Source of the DNA: Providencia manganoxydans
GTDB lineage: Bacteria > Pseudomonadota > Gammaproteobacteria > Enterobacterales > Enterobacteriaceae
Direction: 5' to 3'
Assembly: GCF_016618195.1 (NCBI RefSeq)
Contig: NZ_CP067099.1
Location: forward strand, 2,356,001-2,420,000
DNA: 64,000 nucleotides
Below the pieces are notes generated by a model. It had not been told where the DNA came from. It was given only the letters and a program-made list of their open reading frames with translations, and did not search any database. Positions 35,730 to 47,706 of the stretch are shown here, piece by piece. The position numbers and the translations under genes were made by a program. Every line of letters starts with the position of its first letter. Positions within the stretch are counted from its first letter, which is position 1.

Positions 35730-37670
35730 CTATAGAGTTATTTTTTGTTTTGAATGAGTGACTTTATTTTCTTCATCTATAAGTTGCTGTAATTTGCTTA
35801 CGAAAATCCCCTTTAGCTCTTGCCAAAAATCGCTAAAGTGCTGCTTATCACGCAAGCAATGAGTCATAATGGCGGCACGCAAAACATACAGTGAGTGTGT
35901 TTTTTCCCATTCCTGATCGCTAAACCCCATGAGTCGACAAAAATTTTGAGGGTTATCACCATACTCTTCAGCGGTTAGCGACGTCGATGAAGTGAGAAAA
36001 TCGTTTGTATAAGAACGGCCAGCAGCATAGGAACATAATTCATAAAGTCGTTTATTAAGCTGATTTTGCTTTTCTAAGGAACGATTCCCCACTTCCTTGA
36101 ACATAAAATTAACCATATGAAAATCAGGGGCTGGCATCGTCACAATTTCAAATTTACGCTCTTCGATTTCAAGTGGCGCGGAGGCATTCATGCTTTCGAT
36201 CAACCAGTTTGCCGTGGTGAGTCCAGCGGCTATCACCTTGCCATAACCAAGTATATTTAAAGGTACTAAGCGGTGAGCAGCCCATACTGCCGCAGCAGTT
36301 GCCCCCGCTTTTGAGCCTTCCATGATCGAAGAACCTAACAAAACATTTTGTGGTTTTTCTGTTTTTCGCCCTTTTTCTACAACTTCTTCGAAAACATAAG
36401 CCGCATGGTAAGAAATAAGATCAACAATACGTTTATCTTTCATGCAAATAGCGCCAGCTGCATAAGGAATAAAGCCGACTTTGTGAGGATCAACGGTGAT
36501 GGAATCGGCTTCCTGCAAAGCTCTAAAACTTTGGTAGACATCCCGCTTAGGCCAAACAATATCTGGGGGAAAAATACCTTCATTATGATAACGCTGGATC
36601 AACATCTCATATTCAATAAATTGATTGTTTTCATCTCTGAACATGGCACATGCGTAACCTGCATAAGCAGCATCAATATGTATATAAAAAGAGATGCCAA
36701 AACGCGACTCACATTCTTTACGTAAAGCAATCAGTTCAGCTACATTGTCAATTGCACCGGTTTCCGTTGTTCCAACCACAGCGACAACGGCTAAAATAGG
36801 CTCACCTTGCTCAATTAATGAAAACACAATTTGCCTCATTTGAGCTGTATCGGTGCGGTAGCTATCATCAACAGGCAGTTGAACGATATTTTGCTGCCCT
36901 AATCCCAAGATATCCATCGCTTTTAGCCATGAGTAGTGCTTCGACTGTGGAACAAGCAATTTACCTAATTTGCCTTGTTCAACCCCCTCACCTCGGCACG
37001 TCATATCTCTAACTTCTTCGAAGATACCTTTTTTCTTTAATTCATCAATCAAATCTAAAACAGCATTAGTTGGCATATTTAATAATGCCCTTTCTGTTTT
37101 ATCTTTTAACAAATGCTGTGCCTGTGGGTGTTTAGACATTGCTAATGGTAACGTTTTAATATTACGAGCAACCCATAGCCCCTCATAATTAGCAACGGTC
37201 CCCCCCGAGGTAATATGCCCCCAAGAGCGATTTACGTCATAACCAAACATAGCACACAGATCTAACCCTGCTTCTAGCTCTAATTGAGTTGTTGTCGGTG
37301 AAGATTCTTGAGCACAATTATTTGGGTTATACATCATTGCCATAACATAGGCGAGATTGGAAATCATCAAGGTGTCCGCATTCATGTGCCCCATATAACG
37401 CGGTGAAAACCAAGGAATTGACGTTGTTTTTAGCTTTGAGGATAGTTGATTTAAAATACCTTCGGTACGATATAAAGTATCCCGGTAATCGGGGGCATAA
37501 CGGTCAACCGTAGTCACATATTCAGGATCTTCAGGATGGTAACCAGAGCGCCAATGCATATGTTCAGTGACTGCGTATTCCATCATCTCTTTGAAAAACA
37601 CTGCATTTTCAGATTTAGGCCCAAGGAATAACGCATCTACGTTCATTTTTGAGTTATTAAAATTTGTCAT
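35730..37670 (-). CDS. tyrDC: PLP-dependent tyrosine decarboxylase
   Basis: The protein has about 646 residues from the ATG at 37670; a GTG six bases upstream is an alternative, closer to the AAAGG. It is of the bacterial tyrosine decarboxylase type known from Enterococcus and Lactobacillus: YMGHMNADTLMISNLAY near 92, an ITSGGTVANYEGLW loop, HIDAAYAGYA with the PLP-binding aspartate near 333, and the Schiff-base lysine in VDPHKVGF near 397. It converts tyrosine to tyramine with CO2 release, consuming a proton. It forms an operon with tyrP. Providencia tyrosine decarboxylase is known to supply tyramine in the Caenorhabditis elegans gut. Confidence 0.93.
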   Translation of the reverse strand: MTNFNNSKMNVDALFLGPKSENAVFFKEMMEYAVTEHMHWRSGYHPEDPEYVTTVDRYAPDYRDTLYRTEGILNQLSSKLKTTSIPWFSPRYMGHMNADTLMISNLAYVMAMMYNPNNCAQESSPTTTQLELEAGLDLCAMFGYDVNRSWGHITSGGTVANYEGLWVARNIKTLPLAMSKHPQAQHLLKDKTERALLNMPTNAVLDLIDELKKKGIFEEVRDMTCRGEGVEQGKLGKLLVPQSKHYSWLKAMDILGLGQQNIVQLPVDDSYRTDTAQMRQIVFSLIEQGEPILAVVAVVGTTETGAIDNVAELIALRKECESRFGISFYIHIDAAYAGYACAMFRDENNQFIEYEMLIQRYHNEGIFPPDIVWPKRDVYQSFRALQEADSITVDPHKVGFIPYAAGAICMKDKRIVDLISYHAAYVFEEVVEKGRKTEKPQNVLLGSSIMEGSKAGATAAAVWAAHRLVPLNILGYGKVIAAGLTTANWLIESMNASAPLEIEERKFEIVTMPAPDFHMVNFMFKEVGNRSLEKQNQLNKRLYELCSYAAGRSYTNDFLTSSTSLTAEEYGDNPQNFCRLMGFSDQEWEKTHSLYVLRAAIMTHCLRDKQHFSDFWQELKGIFVSKLQQLIDEENKVTHSKQKITL

Positions 37671-38064
37671 TATCACTACACCTTTAAATTATCACCCATG
37701 ATGAAAGGTCATATTTAATTTAGGTAACTACTATCATTGGAAAGTGATATAACGGAATACATGTCTTTAAAAGACAAGAATATATTAATAATATTGTTGT
37801 CAGTTAGAAATTTTTGATAGACAAACCGTTAAAAAGCCAACTTAGGTATAGATATAATCCATATTTATTAAAATATTAATAAACGTTTCTTTATTTAAAT
37901 CGGATTTGTGCGCAAGAACAAAATTTAGAAAAATTGTCTGCTGTAAAGAGATATTTACGCCAAAATAGCTTGAAAATGTAAAAGAATTGTTATAGATGAG
38001 GCATGTAAACCAACCATGATAACACGAGTTTACCATGGTTTTCAAAAAGTAAGATTAAATTTAA
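37671..38064. other. Long regulatory spacer upstream of the tyrosine decarboxylase operon
   Basis: About 390 bp. It contains two TyrR-like boxes (37942-37994) and, at 38012-38040, an AACCATG...CATGGTT inverted repeat that may end the quinone oxidoreductase transcript. A 67-codon frame at 37842-38045 has no ribosome site and overlaps these signals. Confidence 0.6.
37942..37994 (-). promoter_or_regulatory. Two TyrR-like boxes
   Basis: TGTAAA-N6-TTTACG at 37942-37959 matches the TyrR consensus TGTAAA-N6-TTTACA at 11 of 12 fixed bases. TGTAAA-N6-GTTATA at 37977-37994 matches at 10 of 12. The centres are 35 bp apart. They lie about 270-325 bp before the decarboxylase start, as upstream activator sites do. 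Confidence 0.6.
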
Positions 38065-39075
38065 TCAGTTGTTTGTTAACACTATTTTTCCATATAAATC
38101 GCCTGATTCCATATACAAATGCGCATCAATCACTGCACTCAATGGATATATTTTGTTAACAAAAGGTTTTAATTCACCTTTTTGCAACATGCCCCATACC
38201 TGCTCTTTTAATTCCTGAGCGATACTCGCCTTCTCGGCGATAGTACGGGAACGCATCGTTGAACCGGTGTGAATCAATCGTTTTAACATTAATGGCATTA
38301 AATTAAGGTTTTTAGGATTTCCCTGCATCATACCAATCTGTATGATCCTGCCGAACTTAGCAGCAACCTGATAATTTTTAGCTACATAATCACCACCCAC
38401 AATGTCAACAACCATATCAACGCCTCGTGAATGGGTATATTCAAGCGTTTTTTGAACAAAATCATCATTTCGGTAATTAATGATACAATCAGCACCTAAT
38501 GATTTAGCGACTTCCGCCTTCTCGACAGAACCAACGGTAGTTATTACTGTCGCACCAAACGCTTTCGCCAGCATAATAGCCACAGAGCCTATCCCAGATG
38601 TTCCGCCATGGATCAAAACGCTTTCGCCTTTAGATAATTTACCTATTTGAAATACATTGGCCCAGACAGTAAAAAAGTTTTCAGGTACCGCAGCACCTTC
38701 AATAAAAGATAAATTACCTAAAGGTAATGCGATGTCTTTATGTACCAAACAGTATTCTGCGTAACCCCCTCCAGCTACTAGCGCACAGACTCGCTCTCCA
38801 ATCTGCCACTGCTCTACATCATCGGCTTTGGCAACAATAACCCCCGCAATTTCTAACCCTAAAATTGGCGATGCATCCGAAGGCGGTGGATAAGCTCCCA
38901 TACGTTGCAAAACATCCGGTCGATTAACCCCAGCGGCTTCAACTTTAACTAGTAAATAGCCTTCAGTAACAACAGGTAAAGGTTGCTCAATAATTTGCAA
39001 TTTATCTGCACTACCAGGAGTAATAACGTCGACGACTTTCATCGTAGTGGGAATATTTAATTGGTTATTTTCCAT
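38065..39075 (-). CDS. Zinc-independent quinone oxidoreductase (MDR superfamily)
   Basis: The 336-residue protein is of the QOR/PIG3 type: an N-terminal GroES-like domain with AAGVNRPDVLQRMGAYPPP at about 52-70 and a Rossmann domain with VLIHGGTSGIGSVAIMLAKAFGATVI near 153-178. The GADCIINYRNDDF and GVDMVVDIVGGDY stretches are also typical. No zinc-binding cysteine cluster is seen. It should reduce quinones or enals with NADPH. An AGGAG ribosome site precedes the ATG. It is divergent from fnr, 339 bp apart. Confidence 0.88.
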   Translation of the reverse strand: MENNQLNIPTTMKVVDVITPGSADKLQIIEQPLPVVTEGYLLVKVEAAGVNRPDVLQRMGAYPPPSDASPILGLEIAGVIVAKADDVEQWQIGERVCALVAGGGYAEYCLVHKDIALPLGNLSFIEGAAVPENFFTVWANVFQIGKLSKGESVLIHGGTSGIGSVAIMLAKAFGATVITTVGSVEKAEVAKSLGADCIINYRNDDFVQKTLEYTHSRGVDMVVDIVGGDYVAKNYQVAAKFGRIIQIGMMQGNPKNLNLMPLMLKRLIHTGSTMRSRTIAEKASIAQELKEQVWGMLQKGELKPFVNKIYPLSAVIDAHLYMESGDLYGKIVLTNN

Positions 39076-39414
39076 TTATGGCTCCTAGGAACTTTCAATT
39101 TAAACCTAATATTACAAGTTTGTTTAAATATTAGGGGGAATGTTAATTTTATGATTGTCAAAATATGAATTTCAAATAAATATGAGTGAGACTATCCATT
39201 TTACCTATTAGCGTTTTTTCTGTTTTATTACCGCTTAAGTTAAATTAATAATATCATAAAGTTATTTATATTTGTGCGTAATTGCTCAACTCTTTTGTTT
39301 TTATACGATTTTCTTTTCTAGATAATTCTGTTTTATCTTTCTACTTATCAGTCGCTTTATCTTATGTTAAAATTGACTCATATCAATAATTTTAACTTGT
39401 ATTGAGCATTTAAT
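39076..39414. other. Intergenic region between qor-like gene and fnr
   Basis: About 340 AT-rich bp with the divergent promoters. An FNR-type box lies 28 bp before the fnr start. No ORF is seen. Confidence 0.55.
39373..39386 (+). promoter_or_regulatory. fnr: FNR box, autoregulatory
   Basis: TTGAC-TCAT-ATCAA at 39373-39386 differs from the consensus TTGAT-N4-ATCAA at one base. Its place just before fnr fits the known negative autoregulation of that gene. Confidence 0.75.
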
Positions 39415-40173
39415 ATGATCCCAGAAAAAAGAGTTGTTCGTCGCATCCAGTCTGGTGGCTGTGCTATTCATTGTCAGGATTGTAGTATTAGCCAACTATG
39501 CATTCCTTTCACATTGAATGAACACGAACTGGATCAACTTGATAATATTATCGAACGTAAAAAACCTATCCAAAAAGGCCAAGCATTATTCAAGGCTGGC
39601 GATGAATTACGTTCTTTGTATGCCATCCGCTCAGGAACAATCAAAAGCTATACCATCACTGAAGAAGGTGATGAGCAAATTACCGGTTTCCATTTAGCAG
39701 GTGATTTGGTTGGTTTTGATGCAATTATACATACACAGCACCCAAGTTTCGCACAAGCCCTTGAAACATCAATGGTTTGTGAAATTCCATTTGAAACACT
39801 TGATGATTTGTCAGGCAAAATGCCGAATCTGCGTCAACAAATTATGCGTTTGATGAGTGGAGAAATAAAAGGTGATCAAGAAATGATCCTTTTATTGTCT
39901 AAGAAAAATGCTGAAGAACGTTTAGCTGCATTTATTCTTAATTTATCTCATCGTTTTGCAGAACGTGGTTTCTCTCCTAGAGAGTTCCGTTTGACCATGA
40001 CTCGTGGTGATATTGGTAACTATTTAGGCCTTACCGTTGAGACCATTAGCCGTCTTTTAGGACGTTTCCAAAAAAGCGGTATGTTAAGTGTGAAAGGTAA
40101 ATACATTACTATCGAAGATATGGAAAAACTAACTGATATTGCTGGTAAAGTTTCCACTGTCTCCTGCCCATAG
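39415..40173 (+). CDS. fnr: Oxygen-sensing regulator FNR
   Basis: The 252-residue protein is nearly identical to E. coli FNR in its core. The [4Fe-4S] ligands are C20, C23 and C29 ([13 protein letters not shown]) and C122 (MVCEIP). The cyclic-nucleotide-like fold spans about 30-140, the dimer helix about 140-170, and the DNA-recognition helix is [11 protein letters not shown] near 207. It activates anaerobic respiration genes when the cluster is intact. The start [10 protein letters not shown] matches the E. coli N-terminus. An FNR box precedes it and uspE follows, as in E. coli. Confidence 0.98.
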   Translation: MIPEKRVVRRIQSGGCAIHCQDCSISQLCIPFTLNEHELDQLDNIIERKKPIQKGQALFKAGDELRSLYAIRSGTIKSYTITEEGDEQITGFHLAGDLVGFDAIIHTQHPSFAQALETSMVCEIPFETLDDLSGKMPNLRQQIMRLMSGEIKGDQEMILLLSKKNAEERLAAFILNLSHRFAERGFSPREFRLTMTRGDIGNYLGLTVETISRLLGRFQKSGMLSVKGKYITIEDMEKLTDIAGKVSTVSCP

Positions 40174-40184
40174 TGCTATTTCAC

Positions 40185-40210
40185 AGGTCACAAATTTCAA
40201 TTTGTGACCT
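40185..40210 (+). terminator. Terminator of fnr
   Basis: AGGTCACAAATT pairs with AATTTGTGACCT over 40185-40210, 11 bp after the stop, followed by CTCACTATTATTTTTT. Confidence 0.65.
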
Positions 40211-40305
40211 CTCACTATTATTTTTTATCAATCCTTGCCTATTTTTCCTCAATACCTTAGTTTATCTTTAGTTAAGGAATGTCCAGCCGTTATGAGGATT
40301 TTAAT

Positions 40306-41247
40306 ATGGCAAACTATAGAAATCTCCTAGTTGCAATTGACCCAAATCAGGATGATCAACCTGCATTACGACGTGCTGTCTATATAGTGCAACGTAATGG
40401 TGGACGGATTAAAGCATTCTTACCTATCTATGATCTTTCCTATGATATGACGACCTTACTCTCCCCAGAAGAGCGGGACGCTATGCGTAAAGGGGTCATT
40501 AACCAAAAAGCTGCGTGGATCAAGCAACAAGCTCATTTCTATCTCGAAGCAGGTATTGAGATAGAAATTAAAGTTATTTGGCACAATAAACCTTATGAAG
40601 CAATTATTCAGGAAGTTATTAGCGGTGAACATGATCTGTTATTAAAAATGGCTCACCAAACAGACAACTTTGAATCGATTATTTTTACACCTCTAGATTG
40701 GCATTTATTAAGAAAATGCCCTTGCCCTGTTTGGATGGTGAAAGATAAAGTTTGGCCGGATCATGGCTCTGTTGTGGTTGCCGTCAATTTATCGAATGAA
40801 GAGTCTTACCATGATGACCTTAATATCAAATTAGTTGAGAAAACTAAAGATTTAGCAACACGTATTGTCAAAGAGCAGGAAATTCATTTAGTCAGTGCTT
40901 ACCCTGTTGCACCGATGAATATCGCTATCGAATTACCTGATTTTGACCCAAGCCTCTATAACAATGCTTTACGTGGTCAGCATCTCATCGCAATGAAAGA
41001 GCTACGCCAAAAATTTTCAATTGATGAAAAATATACCCATGTTCGTGAAGGCTTACCTGAAAAAATCATCCCTGAAATGTGCGAAGAGCTACATGCAGGG
41101 GTTGTAGTACTTGGAATATTAGGTCGCACAGGTATTTCTGCGGCTTTTCTAGGCAATACTGCCGAACATGTGATTGATAAACTGAAATGTGATTTATTGG
41201 CAATCAAACCAGATGGTTTTGTATGTCCTATCACTATTGATGATTAG
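40306..41247 (+). CDS. uspE: Universal stress protein E
   Basis: From the ATG at 40306 (GAGG eight bases before) the protein has 313 residues, the usual UspE length; a frame from 40279 adds nine unmatched residues. Two tandem Usp domains are visible: residues about 3-135 ([24 protein letters not shown]) and about 155-305, the second ending in the ATP-binding-like [21 protein letters not shown] stretch. UspE is linked to stress survival, motility and adhesion. It lies downstream of fnr and is known to depend on growth phase and stress. Confidence 0.96.
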   Translation: MANYRNLLVAIDPNQDDQPALRRAVYIVQRNGGRIKAFLPIYDLSYDMTTLLSPEERDAMRKGVINQKAAWIKQQAHFYLEAGIEIEIKVIWHNKPYEAIIQEVISGEHDLLLKMAHQTDNFESIIFTPLDWHLLRKCPCPVWMVKDKVWPDHGSVVVAVNLSNEESYHDDLNIKLVEKTKDLATRIVKEQEIHLVSAYPVAPMNIAIELPDFDPSLYNNALRGQHLIAMKELRQKFSIDEKYTHVREGLPEKIIPEMCEELHAGVVVLGILGRTGISAAFLGNTAEHVIDKLKCDLLAIKPDGFVCPITIDD

Positions 41248-41270
41248 TCTTACATAACTTTTAGCGTTCT

Positions 41271-41305
41271 AAAAAGCTCTGTAGCTAATCAACTACAGAG
41301 CTTTT
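41271..41305. terminator. Bidirectional terminator between uspE and pntB
   Basis: AAAAGCTCTGTAG at 41272-41284 pairs with CTACAGAGCTTTT at 41293-41305. It has A and T runs at the two ends and lies between convergent genes. Confidence 0.85.
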
Positions 41306-41310
41306 ATTAT

Positions 41311-42702
41311 TTACAACGATTTCAAAATTGCATCAACACTGGCTTTTGCATCGCCAAACAACATCTGTGTATTTTCTTTAAAGAATAATGGATTTTGCAC
41401 ACCTGCGTACCCAGTATTCATTGAACGTTTAAATACAATCACGTTATTTGCTTTCCACACTTCCAAAACAGGCATACCTGCAATTGGGCTATTTGGATCT
41501 TCTTGCGCTGCTGGGTTAACCGTATCGTTAGCTCCAATCACTAATACTGTATCTGTATCAGAAAAATCATCATTAATTTCATCCATTTCTAATACGATAT
41601 CATAAGGTACTTTGGCCTCAGCCAATAGCACGTTCATATGGCCGGGTAAGCGCCCTGCAACGGGATGAATACCGAAACGGACGTTAATACCGCGCTCACG
41701 TAATTTCGCGGTAATATCATGCACAGGGTATTGTGCTTGAGCCACTGCCAAACCATAACCTGGAGTGATAATAACAGAAGTGGAGTTTTTCAATAATTCA
41801 GCGACTTCTTCAGCGGTTGTTTCACGGTACTCACCCATTTCTTCTTCGTTGCCCGTTGATGAGCCATCTGTACCAAACCCACCAGCAATAACACTAAAGA
41901 ACGAACGATTCATTGCCTTACACATAATATAAGACAGTATTGCCCCTGATGAACCAACTAAAGCCCCTGTGACAATCAACAGATCATTACTTAACATAAA
42001 GCCTGCTGCCGCCGCTGCCCAACCTGAATATGAGTTCAACATTGAAACAACAACTGGCATGTCTGCGCCACCGATTGATGCCACTAAGTGCCAACCAAAT
42101 GCTAATGCAATCACTGTCATGATCAACATCGTAAAGACTTGTAGACCAACACTATTTGTCTTTACAAAGATCAGCAACAGAACAAACGAGACAACCAAAG
42201 CCGCTAGATTCAATTTATGGCGATTTGGTAGCATCATTGGTTTGGATGAGATCTTACCAGAAAGCTTACCATAGGCGACAATCGACCCCGTAAAGGTTAC
42301 TGCCCCAATGAAAATACCCAGAAAAACCTCAGTGAGATGGATATTTTCCATCACGGGTTCCAGATGCCCTTCACTGGCAATAAAGCTATTGAAACCGACA
42401 AGTACTGCCGCTAAACCAACGAAGCTATGTAAAATAGCAACTAATTCAGGCATTTCTGTCATTTCAACTTTTTTGGCTAAACGGATACCGATTACGGCAC
42501 CAATCACCATAGCCACGATCATCCAACCGATATTGGCACTATCTGGTCCAAGGATCGTTGCCAATAAGGCAATAGCCATTCCTGCAATACCATATGTATT
42601 CCCTCGTTGAGAACTCTCATGACGCGATAGCCCTGCAAGACTAAAAATAAATAGGATAGCAGCAACGATATAAGCTGCTGTCACAACTCCACTTGACAAC
42701 AT
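41311..42702 (-). CDS. pntB: NAD(P) transhydrogenase subunit beta
   Basis: The 463-residue protein has about nine membrane helices (residues 1-260) and a cytoplasmic NADP(H)-binding domain III (about 285-463) with the [15 protein letters not shown] nucleotide motif, a [20 protein letters not shown] loop and [13 protein letters not shown]. With PntA it couples hydride transfer from NADH to NADP+ to proton entry and so supplies NADPH. It follows pntA by 10 bp and ends 5 bp from a terminator. Confidence 0.97.
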   Translation of the reverse strand: MLSSGVVTAAYIVAAILFIFSLAGLSRHESSQRGNTYGIAGMAIALLATILGPDSANIGWMIVAMVIGAVIGIRLAKKVEMTEMPELVAILHSFVGLAAVLVGFNSFIASEGHLEPVMENIHLTEVFLGIFIGAVTFTGSIVAYGKLSGKISSKPMMLPNRHKLNLAALVVSFVLLLIFVKTNSVGLQVFTMLIMTVIALAFGWHLVASIGGADMPVVVSMLNSYSGWAAAAAGFMLSNDLLIVTGALVGSSGAILSYIMCKAMNRSFFSVIAGGFGTDGSSTGNEEEMGEYRETTAEEVAELLKNSTSVIITPGYGLAVAQAQYPVHDITAKLRERGINVRFGIHPVAGRLPGHMNVLLAEAKVPYDIVLEMDEINDDFSDTDTVLVIGANDTVNPAAQEDPNSPIAGMPVLEVWKANNVIVFKRSMNTGYAGVQNPLFFKENTQMLFGDAKASVDAILKSL

Positions 42703-42712
42703 AAGTTACCCC

Positions 42713-44628
<1,916 letters not shown>

Positions 44629-45579
44629 ATGAAGCTGAAAACTACGGCCATCGCAGCCGCGGTGTTATCATTAATCAGTATTACTGCTACACAGGCAGCT
44701 GTTGAACTGACGCCCAAACAGGCAGAAGAGTTAAAACCTTATGAGCGCATAACTGTGACTGGGCGCTTTAATGCTATTTATGAAGCATCCGATGCCGTTT
44801 CACGTCGAGCTGATAAAGTGGGCGCTTATGCCTTTTATATCCAAAGCTTAGATGATGTAGGTGATAGCGGTAATATGCGAGTTGTTGCAGATCTTTACCA
44901 AAAAGATGCTAAATCAGTAGAAGAAACTAAGCGCCGTGTATTTGGCGGTGTTGAAGAAATGTCAAAGGCAGATGCTGCACAGTATGAACCGTTTGATGCT
45001 GTAACTGTAAATGGTTTTTACCCTTCTCAGCCTGACCTATACGAAGCCATTGCTAAAAAAGCCAAAGAAAAAGATGCAGCTTCATTCTATGTGGTGCGTA
45101 ACGTCGCAGTAAACGATGGTGGTAATACCCTCGCAACTGCTTATATTTACAAAAAAGATGCTCCTAAACGCCAAGTTCAACTTGAAGACGCTGTTGTTCC
45201 CGCAGATTCAGAAGCAGGTAGAGCATTACTCGCTGAAGGTGGCGAAGCCGCTAAGAAAGTACGTATTCCAGGTGTAGCGTCATCAGAGGAGCCTACTGTT
45301 GCTGTTGGTCGTTTCTTTGAAACTTCAAGCAGCGCTCCGGGTAAAACCAGTGTAACGTTACCTAGTGGTTATGTAATTGAAGAAGTCAATAAAATGGCAG
45401 CTGCACAAATGGTACCATTTGATTCGATTACCTTCTCTGGCTATTACACCAATACACCTGAAGTTCGTTACCAAATCGCCAAGCGTGCTGAAGCGAAAGG
45501 TGCTAAATACTTCCATATCACTCGTGAGTGGCAGTCTAACGGTGGTAGTGTGACAATTAGTGCTGATTTATTCAAATAA
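44629..45579 (+). CDS. ydgH: YdgH, periplasmic protein with BhsA/McbA-like repeats
   Basis: From the ATG at 44629 (GGAAGGA before it) the protein has 316 residues, near the 314 of E. coli YdgH. A signal peptide ends near TQA-AVE at about residue 23. Three DUF1471/YhcN-like repeats follow (about 24-100, 110-180, 235-315), each with a F...V.G.Y/F-type strand and a KA...GA..F.I/V pattern (for example KVGAYAFYIQSLDD and KGAKYFHITREWQSN). It is a periplasmic protein linked to envelope stress in E. coli. The neighbour ydgI follows as in E. coli. Confidence 0.94.
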   Translation: MKLKTTAIAAAVLSLISITATQAAVELTPKQAEELKPYERITVTGRFNAIYEASDAVSRRADKVGAYAFYIQSLDDVGDSGNMRVVADLYQKDAKSVEETKRRVFGGVEEMSKADAAQYEPFDAVTVNGFYPSQPDLYEAIAKKAKEKDAASFYVVRNVAVNDGGNTLATAYIYKKDAPKRQVQLEDAVVPADSEAGRALLAEGGEAAKKVRIPGVASSEEPTVAVGRFFETSSSAPGKTSVTLPSGYVIEEVNKMAAAQMVPFDSITFSGYYTNTPEVRYQIAKRAEAKGAKYFHITREWQSNGGSVTISADLFK

Positions 45580-45594
45580 ATCATATCACGCTTT

Positions 45595-45628
45595 AAAAAG
45601 AGCCAGCTTCGAAAGAACTGGCTCTTTT
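45595..45628 (+). terminator. Terminator of ydgH
   Basis: AAAAGAGCCAG pairs with CTGGCTCTTTT across 45596-45628, 16 bp after the stop, with a T-run in the 3' arm. Confidence 0.85.
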
Positions 45629-45857
45629 ACTTTCTAGATTAATTACCCCACATTCACAATCTCTTATCTGAATAAAAATCTTCTAGAAGTGCATATTTTC
45701 CCATTGCATAACTGCCATTTCCTTGTAGAATCCCTGCACTTTATCGTACTAATAGATGAACTATCTATAATTTAAAACCGTTTTAGTTTAAATGCGCAGA
45801 CAAATTATAGATTTAACGTTATTTTAACTTCTGATTGTAGAATAACCAGGAAATACA

Positions 45858-47249
45858 TTGAAACATACACTTAGTCTCACTGCCCTTACCGCTCTCGTTC
45901 TTAGTTCCATGGTAGGCGCCGGTGTATTTAGCCTGCCACAAAACATGGCTGAAGTTGCTAGTCCACTAGCGTTGATTATTGGATGGTCGATCACGGGTAT
46001 TGGTATCCTATTTCTTGCTTTTTCACTGCTACTACTTTCGCGTATACGTCCAGACCTTGATGGCGGAATTTTTACCTATGCAAAAGAAGGCTTTGGTGAG
46101 CTGGTTGGCTTTTGTTCGGCTTGGGGATATTGGTTATGTGCGGTTGTCGCCAATGTTTCCTATTTAGTCATTGTCTTTGCTGCCATTAGCTTTTTTACTG
46201 ATACCCCTGAAAGAGTCATTTTTGGTGATGGTAATACTTGGCAAGCATTGATTGGCGAATCGATTTTATTGTGGTTTGTGCATTATCTTGTGTTACGTGG
46301 TGTACAGACCGCTGCGGGTATCAACAAACTCGCGACTATGGCAAAACTGATCCCATTAGGTTTGTTTATTGTTTTGGCATTCATTGCATTTAAACTTGAT
46401 ATTTTCGACGCAGATTTTAGTGGGATTAGCCTTGAAGTGCCTGTATGGCAACAAGTCAAAGACACAATGTTAATTACCCTATGGGTATTTATTGGTATCG
46501 AAGGCGCTGTTGTCGTTTCAGCGCGTGCTAAAAATCGCCGCGATGTCGGCTTAGCCACTGTTTTTGCCGTCAGCTCTGCATTAATTATCTATATTTTAGT
46601 CACACTGCTCTCACTAGGCATTATGCCAAGAGCTGAACTTGCCGAGATAAAAAATCCATCAATGGCAGGTTTGATGGTAAATCTGATTGGATCTAGCGGT
46701 GAAATTATTATCGCCGCAGGGCTGATCATTTCTGTGTGTGGTGCCTACCTTAGTTGGACCATTATGGCAGCAGAGGTGCCTTATATCGCAGCACAACATC
46801 AATCGTTCCCAAAGATCTTTAACAAATTAAATAATAACGATGCCCCTTCATCCTCTTTGTGGCTAACAAATGGTGCAGTACAGCTCTCTTTAGTTCTGAT
46901 ATGGCTAAGCGGTAGTAACTATAATACATTGTTGACTATTGCCTCAGAAATGATTTTGGTACCCTACTTTTTGGTTGGGGCCTTTTTGATTAAAGTGGCT
47001 TTTGAACGTCACAATAAGCCACTATTAATGGTCGGCATTGTCGCAAGCTCTTATGGCCTTTGGCTATTGTATGCTTCTGGACTTATTAATTTGATGTTAT
47101 CCGTTGTACTCTATGCTCCAGGAATACTTGTTTTTTGGTATGCACGTTCACAACAATCAAATCAAGTCGCTTTAAGCAGCATTGAAAAAATAACCGCGCT
47201 TGCCATCATAGCTGGAGCCATTCCTGCTACGTACTATCTTTTTGTATAG
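45858..47249 (+). CDS. ydgI: Basic amino-acid permease YdgI (ArcD-like)
   Basis: A 463-residue APC-family membrane protein of about twelve helices that matches E. coli YdgI closely, beginning KHTLSLTALTALVLSSMVGAGVFSLPQNMA. The start is TTG at 45858, with AGGAA five bases before it; the next ATG falls inside the first helix, and homology confirms the TTG. The GGIFTYAKEGFGELVGF and VGAGVFSLPQNM segments are the substrate-binding helix breaks of the arginine/ornithine antiporter group. The true substrate is not established. It follows ydgH with its own spacer. Confidence 0.93.
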   Translation: MKHTLSLTALTALVLSSMVGAGVFSLPQNMAEVASPLALIIGWSITGIGILFLAFSLLLLSRIRPDLDGGIFTYAKEGFGELVGFCSAWGYWLCAVVANVSYLVIVFAAISFFTDTPERVIFGDGNTWQALIGESILLWFVHYLVLRGVQTAAGINKLATMAKLIPLGLFIVLAFIAFKLDIFDADFSGISLEVPVWQQVKDTMLITLWVFIGIEGAVVVSARAKNRRDVGLATVFAVSSALIIYILVTLLSLGIMPRAELAEIKNPSMAGLMVNLIGSSGEIIIAAGLIISVCGAYLSWTIMAAEVPYIAAQHQSFPKIFNKLNNNDAPSSSLWLTNGAVQLSLVLIWLSGSNYNTLLTIASEMILVPYFLVGAFLIKVAFERHNKPLLMVGIVASSYGLWLLYASGLINLMLSVVLYAPGILVFWYARSQQSNQVALSSIEKITALAIIAGAIPATYYLFV

Positions 47250-47706
47250 TGCTTCACTAGGTCACTACATGGGTTATTCCATGTAGTGACCTCTTCTACT
47301 CACCTTTGTTTACTATTTACTCCCACTCCTCACATTTTTCCCTTGATAGCCTTTTTATATACTTACATTCCGCGCTTTTGCTGCATTAGGTTAACGCCAC
47401 CCACTAGCATGTTGTAACTAAACTACCTTATTTAAATGAAGTGGTAATGGTTAACTAATTTAGTATTAGTACCCTTTTCTTGTTTTTCACAAGAAAATTA
47501 TCAGCATATTAACCTAAAAAAATATCTAGTTACTAATTCAAATAATAGAAAGTAGTTACTACTGATAAAAAAATATGCGTAAATTTCTTGATTTAGTTTA
47601 TCTAAAAATACCTCTTTTTCGTTCTCTAAATGGCCTTATTATATTGCGCACAATTCGTTGGTTATTTTAAATAAACATAGCAATACATCATTTACAAGGT
47701 TATATA
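47250..47706. other. Intergenic region upstream of the fimbrial operon
   Basis: About 460 bp, strongly AT-rich towards the fimbrial gene. It contains the ydgI terminator, a hairpin TTTTCTTG (47475-47482) with CAAGAAAA (47490-47497), and presumably the operon promoter. I looked for long inverted repeats of a phase-variable switch and for a recombinase gene and found none. Confidence 0.5.
47260..47291 (+). terminator. Inverted repeat after ydgI, probable terminator
   Basis: A perfect 13-bp stem (47260-47272 with 47279-47291) with a 6-nt loop, 10 bp after the stop. The following sequence TCTTCTACTC is only partly T-rich. Confidence 0.6.

Noticed and set aside
37842..38045. 67-codon ORF upstream of the tyrosine decarboxylase, considered as a leader or small gene
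   Set aside because: It has no ribosome site and covers both TyrR-like boxes and an inverted repeat, which explain the region better.
47395..47706. Phase-variable invertible promoter in front of the fimbrial operon
   Set aside because: I found only an 8-bp hairpin and no pair of longer inverted repeats, and there is no recombinase gene nearby.
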